Source: Planctomycetota bacterium (GTDB lineage: Bacteria; Planctomycetota; B15-G4). From it: DNA of 64,000 bases. Position numbers and translations under genes: made by a program. Under the pieces are notes generated by a model that was not told the DNA's origin, did not search any database, and saw nothing but the letters and a program-made list of their open reading frames with translations. This document shows positions 29,576 through 38,176 of this stretch, piece by piece (positions within the stretch are counted from its first letter, which is position 1; each line of letters opens with the position of its first letter). The stretch covers positions 172,620 through 236,619 of the forward strand of contig JAQWOM010000043.1 of NCBI GenBank assembly GCA_029245865.1. The letters run 5' to 3'.

Positions 29576-29877
29576 AGATCGGCAAGGTCATTGGCACCGT
29601 GGTCACGCCCGTCCAGCACCCGTCCTACGACGGACAACGCCTGCTTGCGGTGCGCCCGGTCGCACCGGACCTCAGCCCCACCCAGGACCGCATGTTCACA
29701 GCCGTCGATCGCTGCCAGGCCGGCGTCGGTGACATCGTGCTCCTGATGGCCGAAGGAAGCTCCGTGCGCGAGATCGTGGGCGACTCGGAAGCGCCCATAA
29801 GGACTGCTGTCGTGGGCGTCATTGACGAGATCAGTCTTCATGGACAGATCGTCTACCCGGCGCTCAACGGCTTCTGA
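29572..29877 (+). CDS. EutN/CcmL (BMC-P) vertex shell protein 3
   Basis: MKIGKVIGTVVTPVQHPSYDGQRLLAVRPV; FTAVDRCQAGVGDIVLLMAEGSSVREI; PIRTAVVGVIDEI; ATGA overlap with the ABC permease. Confidence 0.93.
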   Translation: MKIGKVIGTVVTPVQHPSYDGQRLLAVRPVAPDLSPTQDRMFTAVDRCQAGVGDIVLLMAEGSSVREIVGDSEAPIRTAVVGVIDEISLHGQIVYPALNGF

Positions 29878-29933
29878 GGACCCAGGGGACTCGGTCCTTC
29901 CCCCTTCTGGCAACTGACCGCTACTATGGCGGT

Positions 29934-30794
29934 ATGGACCAGCCTTCTCCCGGCATCGACGACCTTCAAGCCTGCTTCCCGCCTGCTGCGGTGGATCCCT
30001 CTCTGGAGGGCAAACCCATCGGCACGACCCCCTGGGCAGCCCCGGAAGCGGGCCCCGTGCGGCACGACACTCTGGTGCAGGCAGCGCCGGACGACAAGGC
30101 GGCACTCGCGCAACAGATCTGCGACGTGATGCGGATGCTCTACAAGGCCGAGATGGTCGTCGCCAATGACGGCAATGTCAGTGCGCGGCTGCCCAACGGC
30201 AACATCATGATCACCGCATCTGGAGTCTTGAAGGGCTTCATGACACCGGATCAGGTCATCGAATGCGACTCGCAAGGCAACGCGCTTGACGGGCGCACTG
30301 TCACGACAGAGATCAAGATGCACGTTGCTGCCTACCAGGAGCGCCCCGACATACGCGCCGTGGTTCATGCGCACCCCATCTATGCCACGGCCTTTTCGCT
30401 GGCGGGCGTTTCTCTGGCCGAATGCACCATCCCCGAGATCATCGTGACCATGGGATCTATTCCCACGGCTCCGTATGCGACCCCCTCCACATACGATCTG
30501 CCCGACGAACTCCGGCCGTTCCTTTCAAAAGGAGACGCCGTGATCATGGAGCGGCACGGCGTGGTGTGCATTGGCAGCGATTTGATCGACGCTTACAAGA
30601 AGATGGAAATGGTGGAGCACACCGCCAAGATCACGCACGTTGCACGAACTCTGGGCACCGTGAAGCCCATTGCTCCTCCGGGCGTGAAGGCCCTTCTCGA
30701 AACCCGCAAGTCGCTCGGCATTCAGACGAAGAACAACCTCTGCCACGGCTGCGGCGCTCGCGAGGTCTGCGCGGCCCCGCTGTATCCCGAATGA
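29934..30794 (+). CDS. Class II aldolase (fuculose-phosphate aldolase-like) with N-terminal extension and Cys-rich C-terminal tail
   Basis: VVANDGNVSARLPNGNIMITASGVLKGFM, AVVHAHPIYATAFSLAG, VIMERHGVVCIGSDLIDAYKKMEMVEHTAKI; tail NNLCHGCGAREVCAAPLYPE. Confidence 0.92.
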   Translation: MDQPSPGIDDLQACFPPAAVDPSLEGKPIGTTPWAAPEAGPVRHDTLVQAAPDDKAALAQQICDVMRMLYKAEMVVANDGNVSARLPNGNIMITASGVLKGFMTPDQVIECDSQGNALDGRTVTTEIKMHVAAYQERPDIRAVVHAHPIYATAFSLAGVSLAECTIPEIIVTMGSIPTAPYATPSTYDLPDELRPFLSKGDAVIMERHGVVCIGSDLIDAYKKMEMVEHTAKITHVARTLGTVKPIAPPGVKALLETRKSLGIQTKNNLCHGCGAREVCAAPLYPE

Positions 30795-30807
30795 AGCCTG
30801 GGCCAAC

Positions 30808-30828
30808 CCGTCCATACAACCTGGACGG
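30808..30828. terminator. Perfect 7-bp inverted repeat between convergent genes (candidate bidirectional terminator)
   Basis: CCGTCCA-tacaacc-TGGACGG between the aldolase stop (30794) and pgi stop (30832); no U-tract. Confidence 0.5.
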
Positions 30829-30831
30829 CCG

Positions 30832-32217
30832 TCAGATCACTCGATAGTTCGGGTCACTGATTTTTCGCCCCTCGACTCGAGAGCGCTCCTGCTCGAAGCC
30901 CGGCCGCCCCATCAGGCCGTAGGTCGCGACCTTCCCTGCCTCGACCCCCGGCTGATCAAAGGCATCGACCCCGTACAGTTCGCCGCCGTACGCCGTCGCC
31001 ACCATGGACCACATCAAGAATTCGCCAACCGAGTGCGCATCCACCTCGGGAACCGAAATGAGTGCATTCGGACAACCTGCGTCCGTGAGCGCGAGTTGCG
31101 TGGCGCGGCACTCAGCGTCAAGCAGTTGCCCGAAGGTCTTGCCAGACAGATAGGCAAGCTCATCAAGCCCCTGAGGATGATCAGGAATCAGCAGGTCGTC
31201 TTTGTGATTCAGCACGCGCAGAAAAGTGAATGCCTTGTCGCGCGGGCCCTGAGCAAACAATTGCACCTGACTGTGCTGATCCGTGGCACCCACCGCACCG
31301 TGAGGAAACGGGCCAATCCTACGACCCTGTGCGTCGACCTTGCCCAGACTCTCTGCGACCAGTTGAACATTCCAGTCGACCATCAGCCTCAAGCGGTGGC
31401 TGTATGGGAAGAGCACCTGGGAATGAACGCCGCAGCGCGTGTCGAGCAGGTGATGACACGCTGCCCAGACAGCAGCAGGGTTCTGCGCAAAGTCTCCGCT
31501 CAAACTCCGATTTCGTCCGTGAGCAGCGCCCTCGAGCAACTGAGGCAGGTTCCATCCCATGAGCGCGCCGGGTAACAAACCCACCGGCGACAGCACGCTA
31601 AACCGTCCACCCACGTTGTCGGGCACGACGAAAGACTTCAACGCGTGCACATCGGCGAAAGGACGCAGAAAACCTTGCTGGGCGTCCGTGGTCACGACAA
31701 TGTGGTCCCGCCAGGAATCTCCCACGGCAGCCTTCAAGGCTTCCAGGAAGAGAAGGAACTGGCTCATCGTCTCCGCCGTGGAGCCGGATTTGCTGATGAC
31801 GTTGAAAAGGGTCGTTTCTGGATTGGCGACGCGCAGAACCCCACCCACCAGCGAAGGGTCCACGTTGTCGACGACAAACAGCCGCGGTCGATCATTCGGC
31901 AACCGACTGTCATGAAGCGGCCGAGACAGGGCAGCGTGAAGTGCCTGGGTTCCGAGCGCCGACCCTCCGATTCCCATGACGACAATGTTCTCGAAGCGCC
32001 CCGACACCGACTCGGCGTATTCAAGGCATGCAGCCATGGTCGATCGATCGTCGGGCAAGTCGAAAAACCCGAGTTGACCCGAATCGCGCTTGCCCTTCAG
32101 CGAGGAGAGCTTCTCGGCGTGTTGATCAGCAGCCTGCTCGAGATGTTCGGGATCGACGCCCACCTCACCCTGAGGGCCGCCGCGGACGAAACACGTGTAA
32201 TCGAGTGTGAGGACCAT
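30832..32217 (-). CDS. pgi: Glucose-6-phosphate isomerase
   Basis: VVMGIGGSALGTQALHAAL, NVISKSGSTAETMSQFL, VLSPVGLLPGALMG; start re-assigned to M7. Confidence 0.93.
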   Translation of the reverse strand: MVLTLDYTCFVRGGPQGEVGVDPEHLEQAADQHAEKLSSLKGKRDSGQLGFFDLPDDRSTMAACLEYAESVSGRFENIVVMGIGGSALGTQALHAALSRPLHDSRLPNDRPRLFVVDNVDPSLVGGVLRVANPETTLFNVISKSGSTAETMSQFLLFLEALKAAVGDSWRDHIVVTTDAQQGFLRPFADVHALKSFVVPDNVGGRFSVLSPVGLLPGALMGWNLPQLLEGAAHGRNRSLSGDFAQNPAAVWAACHHLLDTRCGVHSQVLFPYSHRLRLMVDWNVQLVAESLGKVDAQGRRIGPFPHGAVGATDQHSQVQLFAQGPRDKAFTFLRVLNHKDDLLIPDHPQGLDELAYLSGKTFGQLLDAECRATQLALTDAGCPNALISVPEVDAHSVGEFLMWSMVATAYGGELYGVDAFDQPGVEAGKVATYGLMGRPGFEQERSRVEGRKISDPNYRVI

Positions 32218-32340
32218 CACCGTTTTATGACACACACCCGGCTCGATCCGAAGCCTTGACCCTGTGTCTGTGGCAGAGAGCGCTCCTTGAGAGAGCTACG
32301 ACTCGGCACTGGGGTCATCGGGTTACCATCCCCGGCTCAG

Positions 32341-35300
32341 ATGAACCTCAATCAGCCTCCCACCCCCTCTCGCGCCTCCGGGCTCCCGGGCCTCCTCGTG
32401 AACCGCCCGGTCACGATGTTCATGCTGTTCCTCACGCTCATCGGTACGGGCGTGATCAGTTACCGCAAGACGCCGCTGATGCTCTTGCCACCAGGACTTT
32501 CTGCCTCGAATCTTTCGGTTGAACTCCCATTCCCTGGCGCTGGGCCGCAAGAAGTTGAAGACCAGCTCACACGCCCGGTCGAAGAGCAGCTCAGAACAAT
32601 CCCCGGGATCAAGGAGATCTTTTCTGTCAGTCGCGAGAACTTCTCCTCCATCGAAGTCGTCTTCAACAACACGACCGACATGGATATTGCCTACGGAGAA
32701 GTCCGCGATCGCATCGAGCGCATACGCACTCAACTGCCTCCAGAAATGGACCGCTACCGGATTTTCCGAAGGCGCATGTCGGACATCCCGATCATGTGGA
32801 TCGGCATCCAGTACGACGAAGACTCTGCAGACCCCTTTGGCCCGATCGAACGAATTGCCGTACGCCGACTCGAGGGAGTCGACGGCGTGGCTCGCGTTGG
32901 TCTTTATGGCGTAGTCGACGAAGCAGTACGCATTTTCGTCGACGTCGAAAAAGTCAAAGGATACGGAGTAGATCTTCGCGCTGTCATCCAGCGGATGCGC
33001 AACGACAACTTCACGCTACCTGCTGGCATGGTCGACGATTCGAACCGCACCTTGGCGCTGCGCATCGACTCTCGCTACCAGAACCTCGACCAGGTTCGTG
33101 CCTATCCGGTGGGCAACGATCTTGTCCTGGGTGACATTGCCGAAGTCGTGCAAGCACGTGGCTACCGCGACTGGGTCTGGCGCATCAACAGCCGAGGTGC
33201 CGTGGGCCTCGACATCAGCCGCGAGTCCGATGAGAACACCATCGCCGTCTGCTCGCGAATCGAAGAGACGATTGCGAACCTCGAACAAGATCCAAGGCTG
33301 CAAGGCGTCACATTCAACGTCTTCTTCAGCCAGAAAGAGGTCATTCTCGACGCGATCGGGGGGCTTCAACAGTCCGCACTCTGGGGCGGATTGTTTGCCG
33401 TGATCGTGCTGTTCTTTTTCCTGCGCGATCTGCGCATGACCTTGCTGGCGGCACTGGCCATCCCCAGTTCTCTGTTGGCAGCTCTCATTGCCACCTACTT
33501 CGGCGGCCAGACCCTGAATCTCATCTCACTGGCTGGCTTCACACTGGGCATCGGAATGCTCGTGGACAACGCCGTTGTGGTCATCGAGAACATCAGCCGC
33601 AAGCGCTCCGAAGGTCTCGACCGAAAGAGCGCCTCTTCGGTGGGCGCAAGTCAGGTCAGCCTCGCTGTCGTAACTGCCACGGCGACGTCCATCGTTGTTT
33701 TTTTGCCCCTCGTGTTCATGGATGGCGATCGAAACAACCAGGTCATGATGCAAGAGGTGGGGCTACCCATCTCTTATTCACTCGCGTCCTCGCTTCTGGT
33801 CGCGCTCATCTTCCTGCCCGCTTTTTGTGCTCGCATCATGAGTCGCAATCGGAGCAAGTCCGCAGACCTTCATTTTTCCGGAAAACTCGTCACCGGATAT
33901 GAACGCACTCTCGGCTGGGTGCTGCAGCACCGCCTCGGATCTTTGTTGCTTCTGCTACTCGTTGTCAGTGTGGCCATGCAGGCGAGCAGCAAGCTACGCA
34001 GCGCCAACACGGGCAATGAAGGCGATGACTCGATCCGCATGTCTCTCGAGACTCCCTCGACGTATTCGCTCGGAGAGACCAACGCCGTCTTCGCACACTT
34101 CGAAAGATGGGCCGATAAAAACCAAGAAGCGTTCGGATACGACTTCTACTCCACGCGATTCAGTCGCCGTGGAGGTCGACTTGATTTCTACCCTCGCCGC
34201 GACCTGGAAGAAGAGGCAAAGGCCAACATGCCTTACCTCCTACGCACCAAGGCGCCCACCTTGCCCGGAGTCGAAGTCACGGTTGGGCGTGACGGGGAGA
34301 CAGGGAGCAAGGAACTACGTGTCAATCTCAAGGGACGCGATTTCACAATCCTGGCGGGCATCGCAGACGACCTCAAAGAACGGCTCGAAGCGCTGACACT
34401 TGACGTCGAAGGCGTCGCCACTCCCATGTTCGAAAATGTCCGCACGGACATCGACGACGGTCTCGATGAGATCCACATCAAGATCGACCGCGACCGGGCC
34501 TCCGACCTGGGCGTCCTCCCCGAAACAGTCCAGGGCATGGTCGCCTGGGGCCTGGGAGGGCAAAGGCTTCCAGATTTTCAGGATGGCGAACGCGACATTC
34601 GCATGCAGATTGAATACGGGCAGTCGGACCAGGAGAGCCTCGAGTTCATCCGAAACATGGGGCTGAGTACGCTCTCTGGCGACCAGGTCCCGCTGGTTTC
34701 CGTGGCAGACCTCAGCTTCGACAAATCTGTGGGCGCGCTCGTGCGGCGTAATGGCGAGACCAGCACGCGCGTCACCGCACTCCCAACCGTCGATGACCTT
34801 TACCTGGTCTCTCGCGGATTGAAGTCGGTGCTCGACAACTACCCTTTCCCTGAGGGGTACAACTGGACTGAAGAAGGCGGACAGCAAGACTTCGAACAGG
34901 ACATGATTGAGCTGATGAAGACGCTCTTGTTCTCTGTCTTGTTGGTTTATTTGCTCATGGCCATTCTCTTGGAGTCCGTCACACTTCCGTTCTCCATCCT
35001 GGTGTCGATTCCCCTGGCTCTTATGGGTGTCAACATCACCCTCTATCTGACGAACCGAGCCACCGACGCCATGGTCATCGTCGGCATGATCTTGCTCGCG
35101 GGTATCGTCGTGAACAACGCCATCGTGCTGCTCGATCGCGTGCAACGCCTTCGCGCCGAAGGCCGCCCCCGCAATGAAGCCTTGGTGCGCGGCGGAGCCG
35201 AGCGACTTCGCCCCATCATCATGACGGCATTGACGACCATCTTCGGCTTGATGCCAATGGCGATGCCCCAACTCTTCCCTGGCGATGCCGAGTCGTCAGG

Positions 35301-35517
35301 CTACGAGAGCATGGCCATCACGGTTGCTGGCGGTCTTGCCTTTTCGACCTTCTTCACGCTTCTTGCGGTCCCGCTCTTCTACTCGTTCTTTGACGACCTC
35401 AGCGGGGCCTGCGGGGCTCTGTTGCCATGGAACAAGCGCCCTCGGGAAATGGCCGGAAACGCCTCGGGCGAGGCCACGGGCCAGGCCGCGCCGCTCGCCG
35501 CCAAGCAGGACAATTAG
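32341..35517 (+). CDS. RND-family efflux transporter inner-membrane component (AcrB/MdtB-like)
   Basis: LVNRPVTMFMLFLTLIGTGVISYRKTPLMLLP, FPGAGPQEVEDQLTRPVEEQLRTIPGIKEI, GMLVDNAVVVIENI, AGIVVNNAIVLLDRV. Confidence 0.96.
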   Translation: MNLNQPPTPSRASGLPGLLVNRPVTMFMLFLTLIGTGVISYRKTPLMLLPPGLSASNLSVELPFPGAGPQEVEDQLTRPVEEQLRTIPGIKEIFSVSRENFSSIEVVFNNTTDMDIAYGEVRDRIERIRTQLPPEMDRYRIFRRRMSDIPIMWIGIQYDEDSADPFGPIERIAVRRLEGVDGVARVGLYGVVDEAVRIFVDVEKVKGYGVDLRAVIQRMRNDNFTLPAGMVDDSNRTLALRIDSRYQNLDQVRAYPVGNDLVLGDIAEVVQARGYRDWVWRINSRGAVGLDISRESDENTIAVCSRIEETIANLEQDPRLQGVTFNVFFSQKEVILDAIGGLQQSALWGGLFAVIVLFFFLRDLRMTLLAALAIPSSLLAALIATYFGGQTLNLISLAGFTLGIGMLVDNAVVVIENISRKRSEGLDRKSASSVGASQVSLAVVTATATSIVVFLPLVFMDGDRNNQVMMQEVGLPISYSLASSLLVALIFLPAFCARIMSRNRSKSADLHFSGKLVTGYERTLGWVLQHRLGSLLLLLLVVSVAMQASSKLRSANTGNEGDDSIRMSLETPSTYSLGETNAVFAHFERWADKNQEAFGYDFYSTRFSRRGGRLDFYPRRDLEEEAKANMPYLLRTKAPTLPGVEVTVGRDGETGSKELRVNLKGRDFTILAGIADDLKERLEALTLDVEGVATPMFENVRTDIDDGLDEIHIKIDRDRASDLGVLPETVQGMVAWGLGGQRLPDFQDGERDIRMQIEYGQSDQESLEFIRNMGLSTLSGDQVPLVSVADLSFDKSVGALVRRNGETSTRVTALPTVDDLYLVSRGLKSVLDNYPFPEGYNWTEEGGQQDFEQDMIELMKTLLFSVLLVYLLMAILLESVTLPFSILVSIPLALMGVNITLYLTNRATDAMVIVGMILLAGIVVNNAIVLLDRVQRLRAEGRPRNEALVRGGAERLRPIIMTALTTIFGLMPMAMPQLFPGDAESSGYESMAITVAGGLAFSTFFTLLAVPLFYSFFDDLSGACGALLPWNKRPREMAGNASGEATGQAAPLAAKQDN

Positions 35518-35618
35518 ACCCACTCAGCGGCGCTTTCGTTTTTCTCGGCGGCCAGCGACCTCGACGGGCCCTGGCCCCGGTGGCGGCGGCAGTCGGTGGC
35601 CCCGTACAATCCCCCGCC

Positions 35619-37250
35619 ATGTCGAACTCTATCAGCAGGATCCCAGACCCCGTCAACGAGCCCGTTCGGGACTACGCTCCCGGGACTCCAGAACGCGCCT
35701 CGCTCAACAAGGCCTTGCTGGACATCAGGTCAGAGGCAGCCGACATCCCGATCGTCCTGGGCGGGCAGGAAATACGCACGGGAAACACCTTCCCTCTCGT
35801 CGAGCCGCACGACCACCAGCATGTACTCGGCGTATGCCACGCCGGCAACGCGGACACCGTCAGCGCTGCGGCAGCAGCAGCAGCGGCCGTATCGCATGAC
35901 TGGGCCACGATGGACTTTGATGACCGAGCCGCCATCTTCCTGCGCGCTGCGGACTTGCTGGCCGGCCCTTGGCGAGATCGCGTCAATGCCACCACGATGC
36001 TTGGGCAGAGCAAGACCGCACTTCAGGCAGAAATCGATGCCGCATGCGAATTGATCGACTTCTTCCGCTTCAACGTGAGCTACGCCCGGCAACTGATGGA
36101 GATGCAGCCTGGCAGTCAGCCCGGGATGTGGAACCGCTGCGAGTACCGAAATCTCGAGGGATTTGTGTTCGCAGTCACACCCTTCAACTTCACATCCATC
36201 GCGGGCAACTTGCCGACAGCGCCAGCACTGATGGGCAATGTCTGTTTGTGGAAGCCCGCGTCGACCTCTGTGCTAAGCAACTGGGCGCTCATGGAACTGC
36301 TGAAAGCAGCAGGACTCCCAGACGGCGTCATCAACTTTGTTCCCGGAGCCGGCCCGGAGATTGGGACCCCGGCTCTCGCACATCCAGACCTTGCCGGCGT
36401 GCACTTCACCGGATCGACAGGCGTGTTCCACGGCATGTGGCGGGCGGTCGGAGAGAACATCGCCAACTACCGCTCGTACCCACGCTTGGTCGGCGAAACA
36501 GGCGGCAAAGACTTTCTCTTCGCGCACCCCAGCGCTGACATGGACGCCGTTGCTGTCGCTCTGCTCCGCGGCGCCTTCGAGTATCAAGGCCAGAAGTGCT
36601 CGGCTGCGAGTCGTGCCTACGTTCCGAGATCATCCTGGGAAGGACTGCGCGAAAAACTCGCTCACGAGGTGAGCAAGATTTCCATGGGCAACCCACTGGA
36701 CTTCAAGCACTTCATGGCGGCTGTCATCGACCAGAAGAGCTTCGACAACTGCCGCAACTACATCGAAGGAGCTCGTGCAGACAGTGCCTGCTCGATCCTG
36801 GTGGGAGGAAACTGCGACGACTCCACGGGCTGGTTTGTGGAACCGACCGTCATTGAAACAGCTGACCCGAAGGCCACCTCGATGTGTGAGGAGATCTTTG
36901 GCCCCATCTTGACGGTTTACGTCTACGACGACGACAAGCTCGACGAGACGCTCGCGCTCTGCGACACCACATCTCCCTACGCACTGACCGGCGGCATCTT
37001 TGCTCGCGATCGCCAGGTCATCGCGCACATGTCTTCCAAGCTGCGTCACGCAGCTGGCAATTTCTATGTGAATGACAAGCCCACCGGCGCAGTGGTTGGA
37101 CAGCAACCATTCGGAGGCGGACGCGCATCTGGCACCAACGACAAGGCCGGCTCGCTTCTCAATCTGGTTCGCTGGAGCAGCGTGCGAACCATCAAGGAGA
37201 CTTTCGCGCCGCCTGTAGACTGGCGCTACCCGCACATGGGCGAGGAATAA
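35619..37250 (+). CDS. pruA: L-glutamate gamma-semialdehyde (P5C) dehydrogenase, ALDH4A1-like
   Basis: NEPVRDYAPGTPERASLNKAL, QAEIDAACELIDFFRFN, ALMGNVCLWKPAST, GAFEYQGQKCSAASRAYVP, INDKPTGAVVGQQPFGGGRASGTNDKAG-like C-term. Confidence 0.93.
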   Translation: MSNSISRIPDPVNEPVRDYAPGTPERASLNKALLDIRSEAADIPIVLGGQEIRTGNTFPLVEPHDHQHVLGVCHAGNADTVSAAAAAAAAVSHDWATMDFDDRAAIFLRAADLLAGPWRDRVNATTMLGQSKTALQAEIDAACELIDFFRFNVSYARQLMEMQPGSQPGMWNRCEYRNLEGFVFAVTPFNFTSIAGNLPTAPALMGNVCLWKPASTSVLSNWALMELLKAAGLPDGVINFVPGAGPEIGTPALAHPDLAGVHFTGSTGVFHGMWRAVGENIANYRSYPRLVGETGGKDFLFAHPSADMDAVAVALLRGAFEYQGQKCSAASRAYVPRSSWEGLREKLAHEVSKISMGNPLDFKHFMAAVIDQKSFDNCRNYIEGARADSACSILVGGNCDDSTGWFVEPTVIETADPKATSMCEEIFGPILTVYVYDDDKLDETLALCDTTSPYALTGGIFARDRQVIAHMSSKLRHAAGNFYVNDKPTGAVVGQQPFGGGRASGTNDKAGSLLNLVRWSSVRTIKETFAPPVDWRYPHMGEE

Positions 37251-37254
37251 GGCC

Positions 37255-38046
37255 ATGCGGGACACTGCATTTGCGCTACTGCTCGCCTTGGCCTGCTCTT
37301 GCCTTGGATCCTGTGCAACGGCATCTCATCCGGACTCGGAAGTGGAAATCCTTCCTCTGGTCGTGGCCTCCGACCTGGACAACATGCCGTTTGCTGGCCT
37401 CGACGCCGAAGGAACGCCCATCGGCCGTGACGTCGAAATGATGGAAGCCATCGCCGCGGCGCTCGGCCGTCCCTTGCGCTGGCATCGCGCAGAGTTCGAG
37501 ACCTTACTGCCCTCGGCTCAAGGTGGCTGGCCCGACGTCGTTTGCGCAACCATTGGCATCACCGAGGAAAGAGCTCGCAAGGTGGCCTTCAGCCGCCCCT
37601 ACTTCGAAACAGAGATCGCCGTCGTCGTTCGCACGGGCGAGGGGGAGCCACGTAACTGGGACGATCTTGCGGGCCGTGTCGTTGCCGCCTCGCCGGGCAC
37701 CACCTCCGAAAAGGCCGTCCTTCACAAACTTCCCAGAACTCAGGCGACTCTCTGGGCCGACAAGCAAGGCCTGGGTGTGGCAGAGCGCCTTCTCCTGGGA
37801 GAAATCGATGGGATTGCCATGGATGGGCCCAATGCCGAGGCCCTCGTCTTGGACAGCGGCGGCGCCCTGACAACCTTGCCGGCCGCGCTCGCCCCCGAGC
37901 GCTACGCTTTGGTGGTACCACCCAATCGAACGGCACTCCTTGTTGAGATCAACGCAGCCCTGCAAGAACTTGAGCAGTCCGGGCAATCGGAGCGCTTGAA
38001 CGGCAAGTGGGGCCTGCGCCCGACCCCCTCTTCTTCCGACAACTGA
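37255..38046 (+). CDS. Amino-acid ABC-type substrate-binding lipoprotein (SBP_bac_3)
   Basis: Lipobox-like signal, VVASDLDNMPFAGLDAEGTPIGRDVEMMEAIAAALGR. Confidence 0.88.
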   Translation: MRDTAFALLLALACSCLGSCATASHPDSEVEILPLVVASDLDNMPFAGLDAEGTPIGRDVEMMEAIAAALGRPLRWHRAEFETLLPSAQGGWPDVVCATIGITEERARKVAFSRPYFETEIAVVVRTGEGEPRNWDDLAGRVVAASPGTTSEKAVLHKLPRTQATLWADKQGLGVAERLLLGEIDGIAMDGPNAEALVLDSGGALTTLPAALAPERYALVVPPNRTALLVEINAALQELEQSGQSERLNGKWGLRPTPSSSDN

Positions 38047-38176
38047 CACACGCTTCTCACTCCTTCACCATCTGAATCATCTGCCCTGGATCACTCTCAG
38101 GTCTCATTCCCCATCGATGAACCGGGGTCTGGTAAAGTCTCCCGCTCGACATTCACCGCTCGCTTTGGAATCTCTC

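Noticed and set aside
35864-35893. GCAGCAGCAGC microrepeat in the P5C dehydrogenase gene
   Set aside because: Encodes a short poly-Ala helix segment; too short to treat as a repeat element.
35619-37250. Aldehyde dehydrogenase as microcompartment cargo for the EutN/aldolase locus
   Set aside because: Sequence matches P5C (ALDH4A1-like) dehydrogenase, not CoA-acylating PduP/EutE, and it is separated by pgi and an RND pump.
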